A stretch of DNA of 14,305 nt from NBML01 sp029939535 (GTDB lineage: Bacteria > Desulfobacterota > Desulfobacteria > Desulfobacterales > Desulfobacteraceae). Positions 1 to 7,266 of the stretch are shown here, piece after piece. Position numbers and translations under genes: made by a program. Where the stretch lies: assembly GCA_029939535.1 (NCBI GenBank), contig JAOZST010000089.1, positions 1-14,305 of the forward strand, read 5' to 3'. The first letter of the stretch is position 1; each line of letters starts with the position of its first letter. The notes beneath the pieces were generated by a model, which was not told the DNA's origin, made no database searches, and worked only from the letters and a program-made list of their open reading frames with translations.

Positions 1-54
1 GAGCATTGGATTCCTAATCCATGTGCGCAAGTTCGATTCTTGCCGGGGGTACCA
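1..54 (+). tRNA. tRNA-Arg (anticodon CCT), 5' end cut off by the window edge
   Basis: Decodes AGG. The visible part folds as the 3' two-thirds of a tRNA. Bases 1-4 (GAGC) fit the 3' strand of the D stem. The anticodon stem is 6-10 with 18-22, with one T-T mismatch at its base. The seven-base loop TTCCTAA (11-17) has anticodon CCT at 13-15. A four-base variable loop follows. The T arm is GCAAG (27-31), loop TTCGATT (32-38) and CTTGC (39-43), five perfect pairs. The 3' acceptor strand is 44-50, the discriminator is A51, and CCA is encoded at 52-54. The acceptor 5' strand and most of the D arm lie outside the window, so acceptor pairing cannot be checked. Confidence 0.93.
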
Positions 55-74
55 CCCACAAAGCCCTAAAAATC

Positions 75-1295
75 ATGCCAAACAAATTAATCAGACCTGA
101 ATTATTAGCACCGGCTGGAAATTTCGAAAAACTTGAAATTGCTGTTCACTATGGAGCCGATGCTGTATACCTTGCTGGAAAAGATTTCAGCTTGAGAAAT
201 TTCTCAGGAAATTTCACAGACTCAGAGCTGGAAAAGGCTATACACTTTGCCCATAAAGCAAATGTAAAAGTTTATCTGGCATGCAATATTTATTCAAGGA
301 ATCATGAACAACAGCAGATCAAAAATTTCCTGAGCAAAGTGAATCATATCAACCCCGACGCAATTATTATTTCAGATCCCGGAATTATTATGCAGGCCAG
401 GAAGATTATTCCCCATATTGATATCCATTTAAGCACCCAGGCCAATACAACTAATTTTAATACCGCTCTGTTCTGGCAGAAGTTGGGTATTATGCGGGTG
501 AACCTGGCCAGGGAATTATCTTTAAAAGAGATTAAAGACATCACAAAGAACATCCAGATAGAAACTGAAACCTTTATTCACGGAGCCATGTGCGTCTCCT
601 ATTCCGGCAGATGCCTGCTGAGCAATTTTTTATCCAACCGTGACAGCAATCGAGGACTTTGCAGCCATCCCTGTAGATGGAAATATTCTGTTGTTGAAGA
701 ATTACGTCCTGATAAATTTCTTCCCATAATGGAAGATTCCAGGGGATCCTATATTTTCAATTCAAAAGACCTGTGTATGATTGATCATATCCCTGAATTG
801 ATTAATGCAGGGATCTCCTCCCTGAAAATAGAAGGGAGAATGAAAGGCATCAACTACCTGGCCTCGGTAGTCAAAACCTATCGAAATGCCATTGATGCCT
901 ATATGGCAGATCCAGAATCCTACAGAACCGATAAAGCCTGGCAAAAAGAACTTTTCCAGATTTACCACAGAGACTATTGCACTGGGTTTTATTTTAGCAA
1001 CCCAGATGAACAAGCCCCTAATTACGAAAATATCCACCAGGGTAAAATTCACAGCTTTATCGGCAAAATTCTGGCCTGTTTTGATGAGAACCGTTACCTT
1101 ATTGAAATAAGAAATAAAATCAGCCTTGCAAACAGGGTTGATATCCTTACCCCCAAAGGCCCTGCCCTGGAATCAGATATATTGGAATTATCTGACCCGG
1201 ACGGGAATCCCATTGATAATGCCCAGCCCAACACAAGGGCGATAATGCAGCTAGCCCATTCATTCCAGCCCAACGATATTATTCGCAAAATATAA
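75..1295 (+). CDS. trhP: U32 family protein, TrhP (YegQ)-like tRNA uridine hydroxylation enzyme
   Basis: Likely product of 406 residues. The N-terminal region has the U32 signature (RPELLAPAGNFEKLE, then GADAVYLAG) and an HLSTQANTTN motif. Four cysteines at about 173, 180, 196 and 200 (GAMCVSYSGRC, then GLCSHPCRW) match the conserved cluster of U32 proteins. The last 90 or so residues (IEIRNKISLANRVDILTPKG) fit the U32 C-terminal domain. Length and this domain favour TrhP over the longer RlhA. In E. coli TrhP takes part in prephenate-dependent 5-hydroxylation of U34 in certain tRNAs. The older label 'peptidase/collagenase' is probably misleading. The start is placed at ATG 75 because the upstream in-frame ATG at 21 lies inside the tRNA. 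No Shine-Dalgarno sequence is visible, and the gene begins 20 bases after the tRNA CCA, so it may be co-transcribed with it. Family assignment is firm; the exact substrate is inferred. Confidence 0.85.
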   Translation: MPNKLIRPELLAPAGNFEKLEIAVHYGADAVYLAGKDFSLRNFSGNFTDSELEKAIHFAHKANVKVYLACNIYSRNHEQQQIKNFLSKVNHINPDAIIISDPGIIMQARKIIPHIDIHLSTQANTTNFNTALFWQKLGIMRVNLARELSLKEIKDITKNIQIETETFIHGAMCVSYSGRCLLSNFLSNRDSNRGLCSHPCRWKYSVVEELRPDKFLPIMEDSRGSYIFNSKDLCMIDHIPELINAGISSLKIEGRMKGINYLASVVKTYRNAIDAYMADPESYRTDKAWQKELFQIYHRDYCTGFYFSNPDEQAPNYENIHQGKIHSFIGKILACFDENRYLIEIRNKISLANRVDILTPKGPALESDILELSDPDGNPIDNAQPNTRAIMQLAHSFQPNDIIRKI

Positions 1296-1324
1296 AACAC
1301 TACTACTTTTTAGTCATTCTTAGT

Positions 1325-1353
1325 TTGACTTTATCTTGTCATTTTTGTAAATT
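1325..1353 (+). promoter_or_regulatory. Candidate sigma70-type promoter for the che cluster
   Basis: TTGACT at 1325-1330 matches the -35 consensus at five of six positions. After a 17-base spacer, TAAATT at 1348-1353 matches the -10 consensus at four of six. Transcription would begin near 1360, about 65 bases upstream of the cheA ATG. It sits in the AT-rich 128-base gap between the U32 gene and cheA, the only sizeable gap before the six-gene unit. This is a consensus match only, and no hairpin terminator for the upstream gene was seen in the same gap. Confidence 0.45.
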
Positions 1354-1411
1354 GAGCCGATATTGGATTTTTATGTTGGAAAATTTTTACCTTTCCGAAG
1401 ATAAACCTTTC

Positions 1412-1416
1412 AGGAG
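1412..1416 (+). promoter_or_regulatory. Ribosome binding site that fixes the cheA start
   Basis: AGGAG at 1412-1416 lies seven bases before ATG 1424. The open frame extends upstream to a TTG at 1325, but those 33 extra codons do not resemble an Hpt domain and contain the candidate -35 element. The protein from ATG 1424 begins directly with the first Hpt helix, so this start is preferred. Confidence 0.8.
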
Positions 1417-1423
1417 ATTTAAT

Positions 1424-4400
1424 ATGTTTGATGACGACGAAACCCTGCAAATGTATATTGAAGAATCGCTGGATCATCTTGGTGATATTGAAAGCGACCT
1501 CTTAACCATAGAGGAGAGCGGAGAAAACATAGATCTGGATTTGGTAAATAATGTTTTCCGAGCAGCCCACTCAGTAAAAGGCGGTGCCGGTTTTATGGGG
1601 TTAACCACCATAAAGGATCTTGCCCATCACCTTGAAAATGTCCTGGGTATGATTCGAAACAAAGAGCTGATACCCAATTCAGATAGGATCAGTGTTCTTT
1701 TAAAAGGATTTGACGAGCTTGAAAATCTATTAAACAACATAGAAACCAGCAATGAGGTTGATGTATCTGACCATATTGCAGCCCTTGAAAACACAGCGAA
1801 ATCAAATGATTCCCAAGAAAAACAGGATATTTCCTCTGAAATGGTTGATATTGTCCTCCAGGACGGTAGAATTTTTCAACAGATTTCGCTATCCGAAATA
1901 AAAAAACACGAATCTGAGGGGAAAAACCTTTTTCTTGTTGAATATGACCTGATTAAGGATATTCATCAAAGGGACAAAAATCCCATTGAACTGATTACCA
2001 GTCTCCTGAAAACCGGTATAATTGTTGATTGTCGCCTGGATTTTGAATCTATTGGCAGCCTTACCGATATGGATGGTCCAGGCAGAATTCCCTTTCAGGT
2101 ACTTTTTGCTTCCATTCTTGAATATGATATGACTGAAACCTTTTTTGACATTAACAAAAAATATATCCATGCCATTAAAAAAGAGATGCTTACTCCCTCT
2201 TTAAATATTGAACCAGGGAATCAACTTACTGCCATGCCTTTGTTAGAAGAATCCACAGCTCAGATTCAATCTGCTGCTGTCCCAGCCTCCTCTGTGGATA
2301 TTCCTGTTGCAAATACGGTCCAGTCAAACCAGACCCAGTCAAACCAGGCNNNNNNNNNNNNNNNNNNNNNNNNNNNNNNNNNNNNNNNNNNNNNNNNNNN
2401 NNNNNNNNNNNNNNNNNNNNNNNNNNNNNNNNNNNNNNNNNNNNNNNNNTCAAACCAGGCAAAGTCAAGGCCTGTTGTTGAAAGCAAAACACCTCAAGCT
2501 GCTAATGTGGCTGCAAAAAAAACACCCAAAACTATTTCTTCTGAAAAAGATCCACACCTGAGCACAAAAACCCAGACATCGTTAAGGGTAAATGTGGGTC
2601 TGCTTGATACCTTAATGACCCTTGCAGGAGAACTTGTTCTAAGCAGAAATCAATTGCTCCAGGGAATAAACTCCACAAATACAAAGGCAACTGAACTATC
2701 AAGCCAGCGCATTGACATGATCACTTCGGAACTGCAGGAAGCGATCATGAGGACCAGAATGCAGCCCATTGCCAATATCCTGAATAAATTCACCCGAGTA
2801 GTAAGGGATCTTTCCCAGCAGTTAGGGAAATCAATTGAACTGGAGATTGAGGGCAAGGAGGTTGAACTGGACAAAACCATTCTTGAAGCCATCAATGACC
2901 CCTTAACCCATCTGGTAAGGAACTCTGTCGACCATGGGATAGAGACCCCCCTTGAAAGGGAACAAATGGGCAAAAACGGTACTGGAACGTTGACATTAAA
3001 AGCATTCCATGATGCCGGACAGGTTAATCTTGTCATCTCAGATGACGGAAGGGGTCTTGACCCTGACAAAATAGCAAACTCTGCTATTGAAAAAGGTCTG
3101 GTCACTGAACAGCAGGTAGCGGAAATGTCTGAAAAAAATAAAATTGAATTAATTTTTCTGGCAGGTTTTTCAATGGCCAAAGAGGTAACCGATGTTTCCG
3201 GCAGGGGTGTAGGCATGGATGTAGTTGTCACAAACATTACAAATTTGGGCGGCATTATTGAACTGGATTCCACTCCGGGCCAGGGAACTGATATTCAGAT
3301 TAAACTGCCATTAACCCTTGCCATAATTCCCAGCCAGATCACATCGGTGGGAGATGAAAGATATGCCCTGCCCCAGGTAAACCTCAATGAACTGCTCAGG
3401 ATCCCAGCTGCCCAGGTAAAAGAAAAAATTGAAAAAGTCGGTGACGCCTCTGTTGTACGTTTAAGGGGAGAACTTCTTCCTCTGCTGAATCTATCGGAAA
3501 TGCTTGGCATTAAAAAAACCTATGTTGATCCAAAAGACGAAGAGGAATTTAATGACAGGAGACAAAACCTGGCAGATCGAAGATCCAAAAAACATTTGAC
3601 AACTGAGGATGCGCTTTCCGATAATTCAGACAAAGAGCCTGTTGAAAGAGATATTAAAGACAGGCGCTACCATGCATCCAGCGCCATGAACATAGCGGTT
3701 GTTTCAGCCGGTGCCTTCAAATACGGACTTGTGGTTGATCAATTACATGACTCTGAAGAAATTGTTGTCAAGCCGGTTGGACGTCACTTGAAAAAATGTA
3801 ACGCATATGCCGGTGCCACCATTATGGGTGACGGAAAAGTTGCATTGATCCTTGATATATCAAATCTTGCCCAGATGGCAGAATTATCCACCGTGTCAGA
3901 AGCCAGCCAGCTGGCCAAGGCAGCAGAAGCTGAGGCTGCTGCTGCCCAGGACAAAGTTGCTTTACTTACCTTTAAGAATGGTGAAACAGAACATTTTGCA
4001 GCGCCCCTTAACCTTGTTGAAAGGATTGAAAGGATACAGACTTCCACCATCGAACAGATTGGTAACAGAAAGGTAGTTCAATACCGTGGCGGAGCACTGC
4101 CCCTGTATGAACTGTCCCAGGTAGCTGATTTCAGTACTCTACCAGAAAAAGAGCAACAGGAAGTTATTGTCTTCAAAGTAAAGGACCGGGAACTGGGCCT
4201 CATGGTAACATCGCCCATTGATGCCATGGAAGTAGTTCTTGATATAGATGCAAGCACCCTGAAGCAGCCGGCTGTCAGCGGGTCCATGATCATCAACAAA
4301 CACACTACATTGCTGGTGGAGATTTTCGAACTGGTAAAAATATTAAATCCTGAATGGTTTGACCGAGAAGCTCAGGTTGCTGCTGAAATGGCTGAAGACG

Positions 4401-4774
4401 GAGAAAAAATTCTTCTTTTTGCAGAAGATTCAGCATTTTTCAGACACCAGGTTAAAAAATTTCTTGAGGAAGACGGATTCAGGGTGATTGAGGCTGAGGA
4501 TGGCTTGATAGCCTGGGAGCTTTTAAAAGAAAGAGTGGATGAGATTGATCTGGTGGTAACTGATCTGGAAATGCCTAATATGGATGGATTTGAGCTTACC
4601 AAGAGAATCAAAAATGATCCAAAATTCTCTCATCTCAAAGTCATCGCCCTAACCTCCCTTGCCAGCGAAGCCCATATTGAAAAAGGAAAAAAAGTTGGTA
4701 TTGATGAATACGAAATTAAACTGGACAGGGAAAAACTAATGCAGGTTGTTAGAAAACACCTGGGCCTATCCTGA
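1424..4774 (+). CDS. cheA: Hybrid chemotaxis histidine kinase CheA with two CheW-like domains and C-terminal receiver (contains assembly gap)
   Basis: Autophosphorylating kinase of a chemosensory array; 1116 codons as drawn, 34 of them affected by the 100-N gap. Order of parts: Hpt domain (1-110) with phosphoacceptor His49 in AAHSVKGG; a P2-like region (about 141-255); a Q/N/S-rich repeat linker holding the gap (about 305-347); dimerisation helices from about 386; an ATPase domain with N box HLVRNSVDHGIE (Asn500), DDGRG (540-544) and GRGVGMD (593-599); a first CheW-like domain (about 630-820) with a charged insert at about 697-750; an Ala/Glu-rich linker; a second CheW-like domain (about 844-980); and a receiver (about 993-1116) with Glu1001/Asp1002, phosphoacceptor Asp1047, Thr1077 and Lys1099. 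All catalytic motifs look intact. A CheA-receiver fusion recalls FrzE of Myxococcus, where the receiver modulates the kinase. First gene of the unit, 38 bases before cheW. The frame is kept across the gap, but the true length is unknown. Confidence 0.95.
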   Translation: MFDDDETLQMYIEESLDHLGDIESDLLTIEESGENIDLDLVNNVFRAAHSVKGGAGFMGLTTIKDLAHHLENVLGMIRNKELIPNSDRISVLLKGFDELENLLNNIETSNEVDVSDHIAALENTAKSNDSQEKQDISSEMVDIVLQDGRIFQQISLSEIKKHESEGKNLFLVEYDLIKDIHQRDKNPIELITSLLKTGIIVDCRLDFESIGSLTDMDGPGRIPFQVLFASILEYDMTETFFDINKKYIHAIKKEMLTPSLNIEPGNQLTAMPLLEESTAQIQSAAVPASSVDIPVANTVQSNQTQSNQXXXXXXXXXXXXXXXXXXXXXXXXXXXXXXXXXXSNQAKSRPVVESKTPQAANVAAKKTPKTISSEKDPHLSTKTQTSLRVNVGLLDTLMTLAGELVLSRNQLLQGINSTNTKATELSSQRIDMITSELQEAIMRTRMQPIANILNKFTRVVRDLSQQLGKSIELEIEGKEVELDKTILEAINDPLTHLVRNSVDHGIETPLEREQMGKNGTGTLTLKAFHDAGQVNLVISDDGRGLDPDKIANSAIEKGLVTEQQVAEMSEKNKIELIFLAGFSMAKEVTDVSGRGVGMDVVVTNITNLGGIIELDSTPGQGTDIQIKLPLTLAIIPSQITSVGDERYALPQVNLNELLRIPAAQVKEKIEKVGDASVVRLRGELLPLLNLSEMLGIKKTYVDPKDEEEFNDRRQNLADRRSKKHLTTEDALSDNSDKEPVERDIKDRRYHASSAMNIAVVSAGAFKYGLVVDQLHDSEEIVVKPVGRHLKKCNAYAGATIMGDGKVALILDISNLAQMAELSTVSEASQLAKAAEAEAAAAQDKVALLTFKNGETEHFAAPLNLVERIERIQTSTIEQIGNRKVVQYRGGALPLYELSQVADFSTLPEKEQQEVIVFKVKDRELGLMVTSPIDAMEVVLDIDASTLKQPAVSGSMIINKHTTLLVEIFELVKILNPEWFDREAQVAAEMAEDGEKILLFAEDSAFFRHQVKKFLEEDGFRVIEAEDGLIAWELLKERVDEIDLVVTDLEMPNMDGFELTKRIKNDPKFSHLKVIALTSLASEAHIEKGKKVGIDEYEIKLDREKLMQVVRKHLGLS
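2321..2460 (+). repeat. 15-base tandem repeat in cheA coding SNQTQ-like units, interrupted by the gap
   Basis: Left of the gap, CAGTCAAACCAGACC (2321-2335) is followed by a second, nearly identical copy (2336-2349). Right of the gap, 2450-2460 starts with the same 11 bases TCAAACCAGGC and then degenerates. The period is 15 bases, or five codons, so copy-number changes keep the reading frame. It encodes a flexible Ser/Asn/Gln-rich linker between the P2-like region and the dimerisation domain. Confidence 0.85.
2350..2449. other. Assembly gap of exactly 100 N
   Basis: One hundred consecutive Ns, a customary placeholder for a gap of unknown length between scaffolded contigs. Both flanks end in the same 11 bases, so the break was probably caused by the tandem repeat. 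The real missing length cannot be read from this window. Confidence 0.97.
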
Positions 4775-4812
4775 TAATTTCTTGTTTTTAAACTCTTTAA
4801 GGAGAAAAAATA

Positions 4813-5259
4813 ATGGAGCTGAATAAAGACGGTTCTTCCGAAGATATGGAATTTTCCACCTTTTATGTTGGGGGAGCTCTCTGTGGTATTAATATTCTGA
4901 ATATTCAAGAAATAAACAAACATTTTGAAATTACTAAAGTCCCCCAGGCAGCTGATTATATTGAAGGTATTTTAAACTTAAGAGGAAGGATAGTCACCAT
5001 TATTGACCTGGGAAAAAAACTGGGTCTTGAGCCGGCAAGCAGAGGCAAAGACAACAGGAATATAATTGTGAATTCAAAAGATGAGCATATCGGCCTGCTG
5101 GTTGATTCAATCCACGATGTGGTCCTTGCCAAAAACGAAGACATAGAGCCGGCCCCCTCAAATATCAGTGGTGTCAAAGGAAAATATTTCCAAGGTGTTT
5201 TAAAAACAGAAGCCCAGCTAATAGGAGTATTGAACATTGATGAGGTGCTAAAGGAATAA
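4813..5259 (+). CDS. cheW: Chemotaxis adaptor CheW
   Basis: A 148-residue single-domain CheW, the usual length, which bridges the CheA P5 domain and chemoreceptors in the cytoplasmic array. Typical features are FYVGGALCGINILNIQEI (first strands), the region ITKVPQAADYIEGILNLRG, RIVTIIDL and HIGLLVDSIHDVV. There is no membrane segment or extra domain. A good ribosome binding site (AAGGAG, 4799-4804) lies eight bases before the ATG. Its stop codon overlaps the cheB start by one base (TAATG), so cheB translation is probably coupled to it. It is the only free-standing CheW in the window, although CheA carries two CheW-like domains of its own. Confidence 0.95.
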   Translation: MELNKDGSSEDMEFSTFYVGGALCGINILNIQEINKHFEITKVPQAADYIEGILNLRGRIVTIIDLGKKLGLEPASRGKDNRNIIVNSKDEHIGLLVDSIHDVVLAKNEDIEPAPSNISGVKGKYFQGVLKTEAQLIGVLNIDEVLKE

Positions 5260-6380
5260 TGGAAAAACTAAAAGCTCTTGTGATCGATGATACCATTGTA
5301 TATCGGAAAATTGTGGGCGATGTATTAAAATCAATTCCCGGGGTGGAAGTTGTGGGAACCGCCAATAATGGAAAGATTGCGCTGTCCAAAATAACCTCTT
5401 TAAAGCCCGATCTTATCACGCTTGATATTGAAATGCCCGAAGTAAATGGGATAGAGGTCCTCCAGGAACTCCACAAAAGTCCAACCCCGCCTGTTGTCAT
5501 TATGCTGTCAACCCTTACGCAGCAAGGCAGCGAGATGACAATCAAAGCCCTGGAACTTGGTGCTTTTGATTTTGTTCCTAAACCAGATGCAGGCACAATG
5601 GCAGATAACCTGGTAAAGGTAAAACAGGCAATCGAGCCCATTGTAAATACTATTAAACGGAAAAGCCTGGGTTTTAAAACCCGTCCTGAACGTTTTTCCC
5701 AGCCCCCCGGAAAAAAAATAGGGGAAAAAATAGGAAAAAAAATAGAAGAAAAGCATACCATTTCAGCCGCTCCCAGGGTTCAAACCCCATCGAGGAAAAC
5801 CAAATCAGAAATTGTGGGCATTGGCATATCCACAGGTGGCCCCAACGCTTTGACAAAGATGATCCCAATGCTGCCGGCTGATTTCAAGGCACCAATATTG
5901 ATAGTACAGCATATGCCCCCCATGTTCACGGCATCCCTGGCTAATAGTCTCAACAACAAGAGCAAGCTTGAAGTCAAGGAAGCCGAAGATGGAGATTTGG
6001 TTGTCCCCGGCAAAATTTTCATTGCTCCCGGAGGAAAACAAATGAAAATTGTTGCAGGTCAGGACGGTATTTCAAGAAAAATAAAAATTACTGACGATCC
6101 TCCTGAAAACAGTTGCAAACCATCTGTGGACTATTTGTTCAGATCTATTGCCCAGCATTATGTTGGACGCTCTACTGGAGTCATCATGACTGGAATGGGC
6201 TCTGACGGTTCAAAAGGGCTTGCCCAGATGAAAAAGAATGGCAGCCTGATCATTGCCCAGGATGAAGCCACCTGCACAGTATTTGGTATGCCAAAACAGC
6301 CCACTGAATCAGGCATTGCAGATGTGATCGCCCCTTTGGAAAGAATGGCGGATGAAATAGTCAGAACTATTATCCAATAA
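5259..6380 (+). CDS. cheB: Chemotaxis response regulator protein-glutamate methylesterase CheB
   Basis: Removes methyl groups from receptor glutamates and can deamidate glutamines, giving adaptation. The 373 residues hold an N-terminal receiver with Asp10/Asp11, phosphoacceptor Asp56 (LDIEMPE), Ser84 and Lys108 (FVPKP). The C-terminal methylesterase has the catalytic triad Ser191 (GISTGGP), His218 (VQHMP) and Asp316 (GMGSDG). The linker, about residues 130-180, is somewhat long and lysine-rich (GKKIGEKIGKKIEEK) and is encoded by poly-A tracts. The start overlaps the cheW stop, with AAGGA at 5251-5255 as ribosome binding site. All catalytic residues are present. Since no receptor gene lies in the window, its substrate receptors must be encoded elsewhere. 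Confidence 0.96.
   Translation: MEKLKALVIDDTIVYRKIVGDVLKSIPGVEVVGTANNGKIALSKITSLKPDLITLDIEMPEVNGIEVLQELHKSPTPPVVIMLSTLTQQGSEMTIKALELGAFDFVPKPDAGTMADNLVKVKQAIEPIVNTIKRKSLGFKTRPERFSQPPGKKIGEKIGKKIEEKHTISAAPRVQTPSRKTKSEIVGIGISTGGPNALTKMIPMLPADFKAPILIVQHMPPMFTASLANSLNNKSKLEVKEAEDGDLVVPGKIFIAPGGKQMKIVAGQDGISRKIKITDDPPENSCKPSVDYLFRSIAQHYVGRSTGVIMTGMGSDGSKGLAQMKKNGSLIIAQDEATCTVFGMPKQPTESGIADVIAPLERMADEIVRTIIQ
5709..5750 (+). repeat. Poly-A-rich imperfect 12-base repeats in the cheB linker
   Basis: Three imperfect 12-base units encode GKKI, GEKI and GKKI, followed by EEK. They contain A8 (5711-5718), A6 (5725-5730) and A8 (5735-5742). Each A run is directly followed by TAG one frame away: losing a single A at any of the three puts TAG in frame at once. 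This could be a slippage-prone spot or simply a lysine-rich linker. Confidence 0.7.
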
Positions 6381-6406
6381 CCGGCACTATATTTACTCCC
6401 CATATT

Positions 6407-7252
6407 ATGAATAAAATCAAAGTAACCCCAGGTGAATTTAAAGACTTTTCCAGATATATCCTTGACATATCTGGAATTACCCTTGATGTGGGCAAGGAAT
6501 ATTTATTGGAAACCCGCCTGAATCAATTGCTCAACCGCCTGGAATGCAAATCCTATTCAGAATTGCTAAGAAAGGCCAAATCTGATTTTAAAAAAGAGTT
6601 GGAAAATGAAATCATTGATGCAATTTCAACCAATGAAACCTATTTTTTCAGGGACAAATCCCCTTTTCAATTGTTGCAGCATAAAATTCTTCCAGATCTG
6701 ATTGATAAGCGCACAGCCAAAAATTCAACCCTGAAGCCTAACATACGCCTTTGGAGTGCAGCTAATTCAACTGGTCAGGAAATATATAGCATTGCCATGA
6801 TCCTGCTTGAAATGGGGGTAAATCCAAAAGATTATAATATTAAACTTTTTGGTACTGATATATCCGATGCAGCCATAGCCAAGGCAAGCTATGGGGCCTA
6901 TAACAAATTTGAGATAGCCAGGGGCCTGGACCAGGGACGGATAAACAAATATTTCAACAAATATGAAGACCAGTATAAAATAAAAGATGAGCTCAGGGCC
7001 ATGGCTCAATTTAAAAAGATGAACCTGATGAAACCCTTTATGGGGCTTGGTAAATTTGATATTGTCCTGTGCAGAAATGTGATGATATATTTTACCATCG
7101 AAGACCGGAGAAAAATCTACCAAAATATTTCCAAGGTCATGGAGCCGGATGGATACCTTCTCATTGGTTCCACAGAATCCCTTGTTAATGATACTGATCT
7201 CTTTGTTTCCAATAAATATCTCAACTCTGTTTTTTACCAGTTTAAAAAATAA
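6407..7252 (+). CDS. cheR: Chemotaxis protein methyltransferase CheR
   Basis: Transfers methyl groups from S-adenosylmethionine to receptor glutamates, opposing CheB. It has 281 residues, a normal CheR length, with an N-terminal helical domain followed by the methyltransferase fold. Visible motifs are TNETYFFRD (75-83), the SAM-binding stretch WSAANSTGQE (116-125), LFGTDISDAAIAKA and FDIVLCRNVMIYF with Asp218, Arg223 and Asn224. The SAM motif differs from the commoner WSAGCSTGEE form (Asn for Cys, Gln for the first Glu), but the core glycine and final glutamate remain. No TPR extension is present. The start lies 26 bases after cheB with no clear Shine-Dalgarno sequence. It ends 14 bases before the HEAT-receiver gene. 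Confidence 0.95.
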   Translation: MNKIKVTPGEFKDFSRYILDISGITLDVGKEYLLETRLNQLLNRLECKSYSELLRKAKSDFKKELENEIIDAISTNETYFFRDKSPFQLLQHKILPDLIDKRTAKNSTLKPNIRLWSAANSTGQEIYSIAMILLEMGVNPKDYNIKLFGTDISDAAIAKASYGAYNKFEIARGLDQGRINKYFNKYEDQYKIKDELRAMAQFKKMNLMKPFMGLGKFDIVLCRNVMIYFTIEDRRKIYQNISKVMEPDGYLLIGSTESLVNDTDLFVSNKYLNSVFYQFKK

Positions 7253-7266
7253 TAGAGGCTGCTATT

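Noticed and set aside
21..74. Upstream ATG at 21 as start of the U32 gene
   Set aside because: These 18 codons lie in the anticodon arm, T arm and acceptor stem of the tRNA. The conserved U32 N-terminus begins after ATG 75.
1325..1423. TTG 1325 as an extended start of cheA
   Set aside because: The Hpt domain begins at ATG 1424, which has a good ribosome binding site, and the extension overlaps the candidate promoter.
2321..2460. CRISPR-like or transposon-related repeat around the N run
   Set aside because: The repeats are 15 bases, contiguous and without spacers, and they encode an in-frame linker. They are a coding tandem repeat.
2650..3273. A 207-residue open frame on the minus strand within cheA
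   Set aside because: It lies opposite the highly conserved kinase core, is rich in Ser and Pro with no known motif, and is an antisense shadow of cheA.
5174..5868. Minus-strand frames of 64 to 195 residues opposite cheB
   Set aside because: Their Phe-rich stretches are the complement of the poly-A lysine linker. CheB on the plus strand explains the region fully.
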